Shown: one piece after another, positions 1-9,359 of the stretch
How the letters are laid out: each line of letters starts with the position of its first letter
Numbering within the stretch: the stretch's first letter is position 1
NCBI RefSeq assembly: GCF_910594005.1
Contig: NC_057843.1
Span: 30,663,001 to 30,727,000, forward strand
Direction: 5' to 3'
Source of the DNA: Cervus elaphus
Lineage: Eukaryota; Chordata; Mammalia; Artiodactyla; Cervidae
Length of the DNA: 64,000 bases
Notes under the pieces: generated by a model
Told to the model about the DNA's origin: nothing
Database searches by the model: none
What the model saw: the letters and a program-made list of their open reading frames with translations, nothing else
Translations under genes and position numbers: made by a program

Positions 1-884
1 CTCCTACTGTCCTCCACGTGGGCATACAGTATTCTGGGAAACTGCCAAATCCCAGGGAGATTAAAGCAGGGGTCTCTTCAAAGGTATGGCTGATGACTGG
101 CTGTACAGTTGAACCTCCAATGACAGTTTTAACTTCTCAGCAAGAGGTTCTATAAGACATGGCTTTGCTGGATCTTCAGGGTAGAAGGGAACATTCTTTG
201 AACTCTGAGTCACTAGACTGTTTAGATTTCTGTTTAGATTTTTGGGAGTTTCCTAGCTTACTGGCTCTCAGGATGTCTCTTGATTGTGGTTGAGAAGCTG
301 GGAATTCCTCACCCTTGACTATCTCCCTTGACCCTTTGACCCTTGAAGAAATTCTTCATTTAATCTTTCACATCCTTATGCTCTGGGAACATTGCTATTC
401 TATTGTCAGATTCTCCTGGGATATAACTGACCCTCATCCTTGGGCTCATTTCCTCTTGCTTGCCTTGTAAGCAGCCTCTGAATTGCCTCTGTTGCCCCTG
501 AACACAGTCCCACTGTGTCATGTTTTGGCAACAGTGATGGGTGGGAGGCTGTGAAAAATCTGTCTTCTCATCTGAGAAAGGTCTGTGAATCCAGAGCTAG
601 TATCAAAGAAGGACCATTCTCTGCCCCTTGTCTCCTCCAAGTGAGGGGGCAGACGGAGCACTTGGACCCAGGGCAGGGATTATATTTTTAGTGATTGCCT
701 GTCTTCCCGATCTGCTTGAGGCTTTCTTTTCAGGAACTGGGTGACTCAGCTATGGAGTCAACCCTTGACAGATGGTGATGAGGAGAGAATGAGAGATGAG
801 GAAAAGAACTAGGATTGGGCTGCCCTCACCAAAACAGTTTATGGATTCAAGTCCCTTTTATAAGGACACTTGTGATTGAATTTA
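1..884. other. Unique non-coding sequence, nothing recognised
   Basis: No repeat, RNA gene or open frame of note is visible on either strand. Base composition is mixed with no CpG cluster. It could be intronic or intergenic; nothing here decides which. Confidence 0.5.
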
Positions 885-924
885 GGATTCACTGAGAAAA
901 AAAAAAAAAAAAGGACTCACTGAG
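885..924. repeat. A16 tract flanked by 12-bp near-identical direct repeats
   Basis: A run of 16 A (897-912) lies between GGATTCACTGAG (885-896) and GGACTCACTGAG (913-924), which differ at one position. There is no body sequence between the repeats other than A. This is what a target-site duplication around a bare poly(A) tail would look like. Replication slippage with a local duplication is the alternative. Confidence 0.6.
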
Positions 925-1070
925 ATAACCAGGATAATCTCTTCATCTCAAGAGTCTTAATCATTATAGTAAAGCACTTTTTTTTGCATATAAGAAAACA
1001 TTTACAGCTCTCAGGAATCTGGACCCAGTTATATTTGGTGGGGGTGGGGGTCATTATGCAGCTTACTATG

Positions 1071-1183
1071 AGTGAGTGACGTTGCTCAGTCGTGTCCGAC
1101 TCTTTGTGACCCCATGGACTGTAGCCCACCAGGTTCCTCCGTCCATGGGATTTTCCAGGCAAGAGTACTGGAGTGGGTTGCTA
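1071..1183 (-). mobile_element. Bov-A SINE monomer (reverse orientation)
   Basis: Reverse complement of the BovB-derived SINE body, recognisable by TCAGTCGTGTCCGACTC and the CCATGGACTGTAGCCCACC block, ending at GAGTGGGTTGC. It lacks the tRNA-like head. It abuts a forward SINE with no spacer, so the two bodies form an inverted pair. Confidence 0.85.
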
Positions 1184-1400
1184 CTTCCCTGGTGGCTCAA
1201 ATGATAAAGAATCCCTTTGCAATGCAGGAGACCTGGGTTCAATCCGTAAGTCAGGAAGATCCTGTAGAGAAGGGAATGGCTACCCACTCTAGTATTCTTA
1301 CCTGGAGCATCCCATAGATAGAGGAGCCTGGTGGCCGACAATCCATGGGGTCTCAAAGAGTCAAACATGACTGGTCGCCTAACACACACATACATATAAC
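1184..1400 (+). mobile_element. Bov-tA SINE (forward)
   Basis: tRNA-Glu-derived head CTTCCCTGGTGGCTCA with A-box and B-box-like segments, followed by the BovB-derived body and a short ACACACATACATA tail. Moderately diverged: the B-box region reads GGTTCAATCC and the 3' body has several substitutions. Confidence 0.88.
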
Positions 1401-3044
1401 TGTCGATTTAAATTTCAGAGCCTCAAGGGCCAATTTGTGGCTCTAGGCCAGTAGGTAAGATGTGGACAAGGTGAAAGAGGCTGCAATGGACATCTTTGTT
1501 TTTATTTGAATAGTTAGCATTTATACAGCCTTCTGAAACAGTCCCTCTATTTTCCTCTTCAGCCTTGTGGAGGTGGAGTTATAGTCCCTAGTCATCCCTA
1601 CACTCATGGCATCCAAGGGACTCAGTTCTGTCCCAAATTTATAACAACCTAGTTACAGTGAATGGTTCGGTGACCCAACTGAAGCCAACGAGGCTTTTGC
1701 AAGAGGTATCATGAGAGAAATGCCACATTTTCAACTGCTCTTGAACTTGGAAGAATACAGCCCTGACCTGGCTGGCAGCCATGCTGCCAGTGTGTAAAAC
1801 CTGAGAATAAAGTCAAGAGACAGAGATTATGAAAGTAGGGAGCAACTCAATTCTGATGACATCAGTTGAGTATCTATGCTAAGGACCAAATTTGCCCTCA
1901 GACTTTGTTATTTTAATCAGTGAAATCCCTTTTTGGTTGAAGCTTTGTTTGTTTGTTCATATAAGAACACCTGTCCAACTGGGAGCTTTTAAATTCAAAG
2001 ACTGCTATGAAGCTTAGAGGCATGATATTACAAGGTGGCTTATAAAGTGAAAATGAGGAAGTTGTTTCACTTTATAATGATTGGTTATTACAGTGGTGGT
2101 TCCCAGATGGCAATGAATTGGTTAAAATTTATTATCTTATACCTTTCTTAGGAAGATGACTGTTCTTTTATGATTGTAGAAGGCATTTATGAGAAGCAGC
2201 CTAAAAAGCAGCCCAAGTTGTGTTTTACTTGTTTTGCACAAAAAGCTAAATTAAGTTTCACTTATCTGGCTTAAATGATTTTGACTGCTTAGGGAATTTT
2301 GGAGTCTAGTTTCTTTTGTATTTAATTTTAACACCAGGAAGGCAGAGGGCACAGTTGGAAGCTGCAGGTTGTGCTGTTTGGCTTCATGTGTGTGTGTGTA
2401 TGTATGCATATATATATGTAGTGGGGGCAGGGAGAAGATAGACTGGATGGGGTCTCCTGAGCCTCATCTCTGGGGATCTTCGAGTTCTACCGAGCCGCAG
2501 GGGAGTCCTAGAATAAGAAAATTTGGGTGCTCCAGGTGCCAGAGGTTGCTTGTCCCGGGCTTGTCTATGAGTATGGTTCATGCCAGCTATTAAGCAGATC
2601 CTGATCCCTGTCTACTGCTCACCCCTAATTGAGGGTCACAGTGTTTGTGTGCCTCCCAGACAGATGCAGGGATGGGTTCTGGTCCAAAGGCTATGCTTGA
2701 GTGGTACTACCAAAGGGCTGAATGGAGGAATCAACTCTATGTGCTAGAGCCTTCCAGAAGGCCAAATACCCCAATCAGTGACTCAGGCTTCTGGCGAGTG
2801 ACCCTGGGGCCCCATCCAACTTCTGCCCAGGTCCACGGTCAGTTGCACATCCCTTCATCGGTGCTGAATTGTATTTGTTGTTGTTGTTACTTTCAATGAA
2901 ATGTTTCCTCTTGGTACATTTGAATTCTGTTTGTGGTTCTTTCTTCTGTGCTAGCACACTAAACATAGACATTAACCTTTGTTAATATTGTATCATGTCT
3001 CAGTTCCCCATTCTGTACAAGAGGATTTAGTACATTAAATACTT
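1401..3044. other. Unique sequence with a possible MIR remnant
   Basis: The segment around 1510-1600 (TAGCATTTATACAGCC followed by a CCTTGTGGAGGTGGAG block) resembles a diverged forward MIR, but only weakly. Short open frames of 65-84 codons at 2369-2972 lie on both strands with no family resemblance. A TG/TA microsatellite interrupts the stretch at 2386-2420. Confidence 0.4.
2386..2420. repeat. TG/TA compound microsatellite
   Basis: Alternating (TG)n passing into TATGCATATATATATG. Short, probably polymorphic simple repeat. Confidence 0.8.
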
Positions 3045-3147
3045 AAAATATTTGCATATATATAGTTCGTCCGGAGCCGAACGGGAGCTTCTGCAGGACC
3101 TTGTAGCCAAGGCAGGAGAGGAGCTGAGGCACTGCCTGCGTCCCACA

Positions 3148-3228
3148 GTAGTACTCATAGCCGAGTACTACGAGGTAGTACTATGAGCCGAGTACTGTGA
3201 GGTAGTACTCATAGCCGAAGCACTGCCA
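3148..3228. repeat. 27-bp tandem repeat, three copies, inside the CNN3 copy leader
   Basis: Units at 3148-3174, 3175-3201 and 3202-3228, each beginning GTAGTACT and containing an AGCCGA core. The junctions are self-complementary: GAGTACTAC faces GTAGTACT across the first junction and GAGTACT faces AGTACTC across the second, so adjacent units can form hairpins. It lies in the part corresponding to the 5'UTR, 157 bases before the CNN3 start codon. Confidence 0.85.
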
Positions 3229-3384
3229 CGTCCTGCCACTGTCTCCTGCGCCACCCAGGGGAGCGAGCTCTGAGCATCTTATGGTGAGGCCACTCCTTGG
3301 GGCCAGGAGCAGGGAAGCCGAGTGTGAGAATCCCCCAGACCAACCAATCCCCCAACTCAGCCTCTTCCCGCCACCTAAATCATC

Positions 3385-4381
3385 ATGACCCATTTCAACA
3401 AGGCCCTTCCTATGGGCTCTCAGCTGAAGTCAAGAACAAGATAGCTTCCAAGTATGATCATTAGGCAGAAGGGGATCTCTGCAATTGGATAGAAGAGGTG
3501 ACAGGCATGAGCATTGGCACCAACTTCCAATTGGGCTTGAAAGATGGCATTATCCTCTGTGAACTCATAAACAAGCTACAGCCAGGCTCAGTGAAGAAGG
3601 TCAGTGAGTCCTCATTAAACTGGCCTCAGTTGGAGAATATCGGCAAATTTTTTAAAGCTATTCAGGCTTATGGCATTAAGCCACATGAGATATTAAGCCA
3701 CTGATGTATTTGAAGCAAATGATCTTTTTGAGAATGGAAACATGAGGTTCAGACTATGTTGGTGGCCCTAGCAGGTCTGACCAAAACAAAAGGATTCCAT
3801 ACAACCATTGACACTGGAGATATGAATGCAGAAAAACAAGCCGTTTTGATGAAGAAAAATTTAAAAAGCTGGCCAAAGTGTAATTGGTTTGCAGATGGGA
3901 ACCAACAAACGCACAGTCAAGCAGGTATGATGGTGTATGGGACGAGGAGGCACCTTTATGATCCCAAAATGCAAACTGACAGACCTTTTGATCAGACCAC
4001 AATTAGCCTGCGAATGGGCACCAACAAAGGAGGCAGCCGGGCAGGGATGTTGGCACCGGGCACCCGAAGAGTTATCTACCATCAGAAGCTAACGTTACAA
4101 CGCATGGACAACTCCACAATTTCCCTACAGATGGGTACCAACAAAGTCGCTTCCCAGAAAGGAGTGAGTGTGTATGGGCTTGTGCAGCAAGTGTATGATC
4201 CCAAATCCTGTGCTGCTCCCACAGAACCTGTCATTCACAATGGAAGCCACGGACCAGGAACCAGTGGGTCGGAAATCAGTGATAGTGATTATCAGGCAGA
4301 ATACCCAGATGAGAATCATGGCCAGTACCAAGATGACTACCCAGAGATTACCAGTATGGTGACCAAGACATTGATTATTAG
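3385..4381 (+). pseudogene. CNN3 (pseudogene): Broken CNN3 coding region
   Basis: Start ATG at 3385 encodes MTHFNK, then one G is missing in the run after AAG and the frame is lost. In the original frame a CAG codon has become TAG (KYDH-stop) near 3460. A 17-nt stretch, ATTAAGCCACATGAGAT, is imperfectly duplicated at about 3673-3702, and about four bases are missing after AACATG near 3740. Further single-base changes shift the frame around the first calponin repeat (3840-3930) and again before the C-terminal DYQYGDQ-like segment near 4340. The ancestral stop is TAG at 4379-4381. These comparisons rest on my recall of the calponin-3 family sequence. The number and spread of lesions show old, neutral decay. 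Confidence 0.92.
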
Positions 4382-4917
4382 ATTCACAGAGGAGCTCAGT
4401 ATTTAGCTCATTGTTTTTATTCAGTGAGAACCAAGCTAACCTTGTTATTTTTATCTTGTCTTCCTAAAACACTATTATGCTTATTGTACCTAAAGGAACT
4501 ATTGCCTTATACGTTCCTTTTTCCTTTTTTGGCCTCTTCCCTAAATAGTTGCCTTTTAGTGCTGTGACAGTTAAATCCTACAGCATAACCAATAACTCGC
4601 ATATGAAGTAAAAAGGAATACTGTGAAAGGGGAGGACTCTTGTACAGTCAATTCTTTCCTTAAAAAATATGCATTTTTACAGTCCTCTACTTAAACTGGT
4701 GTTTTCAAACAATAGGAAGCTATTTTGTTTTTTTTTTTTTTTTAGTTTAGTATCTTGTTTCTACATGAAAGACTAAACTCATAGCTAAATGTGGTCTTTG
4801 CCAACTAAATTTAAGATGCAGCATTTTAGAAATTTACACATCAGTGTTTCTACAGTATTGTTTGCTAACTTTTAAATAAAGTCCTGATCAGAGTGAAAAG
4901 AAAAATTTCCATATATA

Positions 4918-5954
4918 AAATAGGATAATCAAGGTTAAAGCAGAAAACATTTCCAGAATCTTTCCAAAATCGTGAGATGCAAGTAAAATGATGTTTAAGT
5001 TTTATAAATTAAATAATATCTGACTCTAAGCCTCTATTCACAGGGGTGGAATGATACTTAATAATAATCTTTAGTGTAATATACCTTCTCAGAGGGGGAA
5101 ATCAAACCAAAGACCTCTAGTCTTTGGTCCTTTAAAGTTGCCACCAAGAGGCTCACAGAACAGAGTGTTATTGTCCATTCAAAGACAGGTAATACCATAT
5201 ACAGCTTCTCTGCCAGGGTGGTTCCAGAATCTTTGGCTGAAACTCTCAAGGTTGTGATACTGATGTTTAGCAGCCCCCACCTCTGGGAACACATCTGTTC
5301 TCCCCATCAGTAGCCCTCCTGTGACCTTGGGGCCTGCACCAAAGGGCACAACGCTTTGTAGAACCCAGTTCTGCTTGCCTTGCCTCCAGTCCTCGGAGCC
5401 ACTGCTACATTTGAGCAACACCTCCTTTCAACCCAGTCCCCTTCTCTTTCCCCCGAGGACTACAGAGCTAAGTTCTCCTCTCACAGAAGAGTCTTGATAA
5501 GGTTGGACAACAGATATCTAGAAGCTTTCATGTTGGGTCAGGCGGCACAAAAGCCATTACCAACCGCCAAGAGAAAGCAGAAACCCAGACCTTCTGGAAG
5601 AGGTTGGATTGGGGCCAAGTTTCCCTTTTGCTTTTAGGCTAGTCTCTTCTGATTGCTTAGTAAATTTTATCCTGCCTCAGATGTCTGTTACCTAGCAGAC
5701 AGTGAGGAGGTAGAACAGAAATATCTTCAGAGAGCTCATCAGCTCTGCTGTCTTGTCATTACAATCTCCCACACTGAAGCATGGTCAACTACCTAAACTT
5801 GCATGGTGATTAGCACCCTACCCAAAAGGATAGAGGAACAGGCCTCAGTTTGGGGAGAAGGTCTGGTAAGGAGAAAGTTAAGAAGGAACTGCCACAAGTT
5901 CCTGAAGTGCCCTTTGGCCTCTGTAATGTTATGGAATCGATGGCCTAAGTACGT
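4918..5954. other. Unique sequence, nothing recognised
   Basis: One 85-codon forward frame (5380-5637) has no recognisable domain and no matching neighbour. No repeat is visible. Confidence 0.45.
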
Positions 5955-6165
5955 ATCCTTGATTTACCACTTGCTGGTCATGTGATACTGGGCAGCTCAA
6001 CCTACTTCTGTGAGTCTCAGTTTGCCATCTGTTACATGGAACGCACATCAATTTCATGAGCGTGTTGTGAGAATTAGAGAAATAATTTATTTAAGGTTTT
6101 TAGCTTAGTTAACTGGCACGTGGTCTTTGGTAAGCGTTTGTTATATCATTGTTATTAACCACTGA
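5955..6165 (+). repeat. MIR SINE remnant
   Basis: Core matches the mammalian-wide interspersed repeat in order: GGTCATGTGATACTGGGCA, a TCAGTTTGCCATCTG block, a GTTGTGAGAATTAGAGAAAT block, then GGCACGTGGTCTTTGGTAAGC. Strongly diverged, hence an old insertion. Confidence 0.8.
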
Positions 6166-6699
6166 CCCATCACACATTTTAAATCCCAAATTGTAGCTGA
6201 TATTTCCATTTGTGGTCTAGCCTCACTTCCCAGATCTGATGCTTGGAACACTTTTATAGTTGCAGTCTTTTGCCAAACCACTGTATGGATTCTCTCCCTG
6301 GCTATGTTGCTCTCTGAGTTCTGACTAAATCTGTCACTTACCCTTACTTCACACATTACGACGGGCATACTTTCACCATGTCTAGTCCAGCTCTCCATGT
6401 GAAACCCAAACTCATGTAATTCCTTTTGGCTCATTCAGTAGGATTTACATATTCCTCTTACCCAGGAGATTAAAGATAGGAGAGAGACTAGAGACCAAGA
6501 TCCTAGCAGAGAATGTACTCATTTGTTCTTAGCATCACAAATTACCTTTCTCGCTTCCAACACCCCACACTCTCATGTTAAAGAGCAACTTTTCACTCAG
6601 GTCCAGCCAGAGGCAGGAGTAATAATGCTATTAGAGAAATTCAAGTAACAAGCAGGGGAGAGATAGGCAAGGAGAGGAAAGGAAAGTAAACAATTACCA
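6166..6699. other. Unique sequence, nothing recognised
   Basis: A 97-codon reverse frame overlaps the end of the MIR and continues to 6434 without family resemblance. A purine-rich stretch (GGCAAGGAGAGGAAAGG) lies near 6667. No other structure is visible. Confidence 0.4.
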
Positions 6700-6945
6700 T
6701 TTATAAAATTAGATAGCCAGTGGAAATTTGCTGTATGATGCTGGGAGCTCAAATCCGGTGCTCTGTGACAACCTAGAGGGGTGGGAGGTGGGAGGGAGGT
6801 TTAAGAGGAAGGTGACATATGTATCCCTATGACTGATTCATGTTGATATATGGCAAAAAAACAACACAATATTGTAAAGCAATTATCCTCCAATTAAAAG
6901 TACATAAATTGAAAAAAATTTAGAGACAAAAAAGAAATTGCCTAC
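6700..6945 (+). mobile_element. 5'-truncated L1 3'UTR (artiodactyl type)
   Basis: Only the 3' end remains: a GGGTGGGAGGTGGGAGGGAG G-rich block, a CTGATTCATGTTGATATATG block, then ACAATATTGTAAAGCAATT and a CCTCCAATTAAAA tail. The G-rich block before the tail is a usual feature of L1 3'UTRs. Confidence 0.82.
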
Positions 6946-7189
6946 TTGATATAATGGAAAGGACTCTGTAGTTGGTCTGCCAGTCCATTTGACAGCTCAG
7001 AGATCAGCTCAGAGATAAAGTGGCAAATCTGTAATATATGTAACAGCTTCCTTCCTCTCTATTCAGCCCTTCCCCTCTATTCACCCCTTCCACTTCCCTT
7101 TGACTCTTGCATTTTTCTCCCTTTTCTCCTCTCTTTATTAGAACTCATGATAGAATATTTTAGGATTTGCTTGTGCAAAAATCATTAGG
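6946..7189. other. Short unique gap, pyrimidine-rich
   Basis: Contains a C/T-rich tract at about 7048-7135. Nothing else is recognised. Confidence 0.4.
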
Positions 7190-7260
7190 CAGATCCTTTA
7201 CCACTGAGCCACCTGGGAAGCCGCAGTGGTTAGTGGTGGTGTTCAGTGGCTCAGTCATGT
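7190..7260 (-). mobile_element. SINE head plus BovB-type tail, left half of an interrupted element
   Basis: 7190-7222 is the reverse complement of a Bov-tA tRNA-like head (CCACTGAGCCACCTGGGAAG). From about 7238 the reverse complement of the BovB 3' end begins (GGCTCAGTCATGTCCAGCTC). The sequence is cut at 7270 by the RPL41 retrocopy and resumes at 7700. Confidence 0.75.
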
Positions 7261-7270
7261 CCAGCTCTTT
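7261..7270. repeat. Target-site duplication, left copy (RPL41 insertion)
   Basis: CCAGCTCTTT, identical to 7700-7709. The host BovB/SINE sequence reads continuously if one copy and the insert are removed. Confidence 0.9.
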
Positions 7271-7699
7271 TTTCTTTTTTTCCTTCAGCTAAGACAACAA
7301 AAGAGATGATTTACTGTACACGTTACATTCAGCCACAACTGAGAAGAGAACTAGTCCATAGTTATCACAAGTCCAGGGCAAAGGACCAAAAGGGACGGCT
7401 TTGATACGAGCAAGGTAGGTCTCTCAAAGGTGGTCAAGGCGATCAGAATGGCCATAGATGTTCCAGATCCATTGAGAAGTTCTAGATAGTAGGCATGCAG
7501 TCCACAACTTGTACCAGCGTCCCTGGCCTCTGGCTTCCCTTGTTTCTGCTTCTGGGGCTTGCACGGGTGTACAAGTTTCCTTGGACCTCTGCCTCATCTT
7601 TCTTCTTTTGGGCTTCAGCCTGCGCATTCGCTTCTTCCTCCACTTCGCTCTCATGGCGCAGAGGTTTCTCAAAAGATGGCGCTAAGGCCGAGAGCTTGC
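7271..7699 (-). pseudogene. RPL41 (pseudogene): Processed pseudogene of ribosomal protein L41
   Basis: Minus-strand copy of the RPL41 mRNA with leader (about 7698 to 7655, GCTCTCGGCCTTAGCGCCAT), the 25-codon frame, the 3'UTR and a degenerate poly(A) tail seen as T-rich sequence at 7271-7282. The start codon is at 7654-7652 and reads MRAKWRKKRMRRLK, as in the highly conserved family protein, then Pro where Arg is expected at residue 15, then the remaining basic residues to Lys25 (7582-7580). The normal TAA stop is GAA at 7579-7577, so the frame runs on into the former 3'UTR to about 7424. The polyadenylation signal is changed to CAGTAAATC. In the functional protein this tiny peptide joins the large ribosomal subunit; this copy is almost certainly inert. 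Ten-base duplications flank it. Confidence 0.93.
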
Positions 7700-7800
7700 C
7701 CAGCTCTTTGCGACCCCAGGGACTGCAGCACACCAGGCTTCCCTGTCCTTCACCATCTCCCAGAGCCTGCTCAAACTCAAGTGTGCTTGTCCTCAAATGG
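7700..7800 (-). mobile_element. BovB 3'-end fragment, right half of the interrupted element
   Basis: Starts with the second copy of CCAGCTCTTT (7700-7709) and continues as reverse-complement BovB: CGACCCCAGGGACTGCAGCA, then CCTTCACCATCTCCCAGAGC. It belongs to the same element as 7238-7270. Confidence 0.82.
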
Positions 7801-8380
7801 AAATCTGGCGATCTTGTTAAATGTGTTATAGAATAGGGGGATTGCTTAAGAATGAATAACAACATTTTTGAGCTTCTGATTTTTAATATATAAATTTAGA
7901 TAGCATCTACTAGTATCTTGTTTATCTTTGAGTGCCAGTGAAGAGCAAAGATTATATATATATTTTTAGAAAACTGGAGCACCACATTGGTTGAAAGATT
8001 GATTATGATACCAGTCATGTTAAAGTATATTCTATGTTCCCTGGTGGTTTCATTAGGTGTTTAATGGTTGATAACATTACTTGATTTCTCTAGTGGTTTA
8101 CTCCTCAACCGGAGATATACATTGGAAACATCTGGATAGTTTTTAAGATGTATTAATGCTCAAGAAATTCCCCAGATTAATTTTATAATCGCAATGAACA
8201 GGGCTCAGACATTGGGACTTTTAAAAAGTTCCCCCGGTTACTCTAAGGAAAAACCAAGATTGAGAGAATCTGTCATAACAAAAACCCATCCTTTCCTCTT
8301 TGTAATTAAGAGACTCTAGTTCAGGTGTAGGATAGAGCATGGTTCATCTCAAGAAAACTAATAAAACATGGCCCTGTGAC
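7801..8380. other. Unique AT-rich sequence, nothing recognised
   Basis: No open frame or repeat of note before the BovB copy begins. Confidence 0.4.
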
Positions 8381-9359
8381 TGTGCAAAGATGGGCTCAAT
8401 AAAGGACAGAAATGGTAGGGACCTAACAGAAGCAGAAAATATTAAGAAGAGGTGGCAAGAATACACAGAAGAACTGTACAAAAAAGATCTTCATGTCATG
8501 AGAAACGTTGGGCTGGAGGAAGCACAAGCTGGAATCAAGATTGCCGGGAGAAATATCAATAACCTCAGATATGCAAATGACACCACCCTTGTGGCAGAAA
8601 GTGAAGAAGAACTAAAGAGCCTCTTGATGAAAGTGAAAGAGGAGAGTGAAAAAGTTGGCTTAAAGAAACTTTAAGATTCAACCTTCAGAAAACTAAGATC
8701 ATGGCATCCGGTCCCATTACTTCATGGGAATATATGGGGAAACAGTGGAAACAGTGGCTGACTTTATTTTTCTGGGCTCCAAAATCACTGCAGATGGTGA
8801 TTGCAGCCATGCAATTAAAAGACACTTATTCCTTGGAAGGAGAGTTATGACCAACCTAGACAGCATATTAAAAAGCAGAGACATTCCTTTGCCAACCAAG
8901 GTCCGTCTAGTCAAGGCTATGGTTTTTCCAGTGGTCATGTATGGATGTGAGAGTTGGACTATAAAGAAAGCTGAAGGCTGAAGAATTGATGGTTTTGAAC
9001 TGTGGTGTTGGAGAAGACTCTTGTGAGTCCCTTGGCCTGCAAGGAGATCCAACCAGTCCATCCTACAGGAGATCAGTCCTGGGTGTTCATTAGTAGGACT
9101 GATGCTGAAGCTGAAACTCCAATACTTTGGCCACCTGATGTGAAAAGTTGACTCATTGGAAAAGACCCTGATGCTGGGAAAGATTGAGGGGAGGAGGAGA
9201 GGGGGACAACAGAGGATGAGATGGTTGGATGGCATCACCGACTCAATGGACATGGGTTTGGATGGACTCCGGGAGTTGGTGATGGACAGGGAGGCCTGGT
9301 GTGCTGAGATTGATGGGGTCGCAAAGAGTCAGACATGACTGAGTGACTGAACTGAACTG
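8381..9359 (+). mobile_element. BovB LINE with internal deletion
   Basis: Forward BovB (RTE-type non-LTR retrotransposon). 8385-8495 holds the segment encoding MGSIKDRNGRDLTEAE and KKRWQEYTEELYKKD. Sequence then jumps at about 8495/8496 to the reverse transcriptase C-terminal part (IAGRNINNLRYANDTTLVAE), so several hundred bases of the RT core are missing. The catalytic YADD motif is altered to YAND. The rest runs to the family's 3' end, with GGGTCGCAAAGAGTCAGACA and GACTGAACTGAACTG. The frame is broken near 8670 and again near 8980. Non-functional. Confidence 0.93.

Larger units (their letters stand above)
3045..4917 (+). pseudogene. CNN3 (pseudogene): Processed pseudogene of calponin 3 (CNN3)
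   Basis: An intronless copy of a calponin-3 mRNA: GC-rich 5' leader (from about 3065), broken coding part (3385-4381), long AU-rich 3'UTR and a polyadenylation signal AATAAA at 4875-4880 followed by a short decayed A-rich stub. Near-identical 13-bp flanks, ATTTGCATATATA at 3050-3062 and ATTTCCATATATA at 4905-4917, look like a target-site duplication with one mismatch. The coding part keeps the calponin-homology domain (around 3500-3700, with LKDGIILCELINKLQPGS) and three calponin-like repeats (around 3890-4200, with MGTNK motifs and YGTRRHLYDPK). The functional protein binds actin and calmodulin; this copy cannot make it because of several frameshifts and a stop codon. The 216-codon open frame at 3756-4406 is its longest surviving piece. 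There is no sign of a promoter. Confidence 0.95.

Noticed and set aside
1184..1250. tRNA gene suspected from A-box and B-box-like sequence
   Set aside because: The Bov-tA head is tRNA-Glu-derived but lacks a complete cloverleaf and is joined to BovB sequence. The same applies to all other SINE heads here.
3756..4406. 216-codon frame resembling calponin 3
   Set aside because: It begins at a former Thr codon inside the CNN3 retrocopy, is out of frame with the true start and contains shifted segments in the first calponin repeat. Pseudogene, not a gene.
7482..7865. 127-codon reverse frame overlapping the RPL41 copy
   Set aside because: It reads the RPL41 leader and 3'UTR in a different frame and crosses into the BovB fragment. 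The RPL41 frame explains the sequence better.
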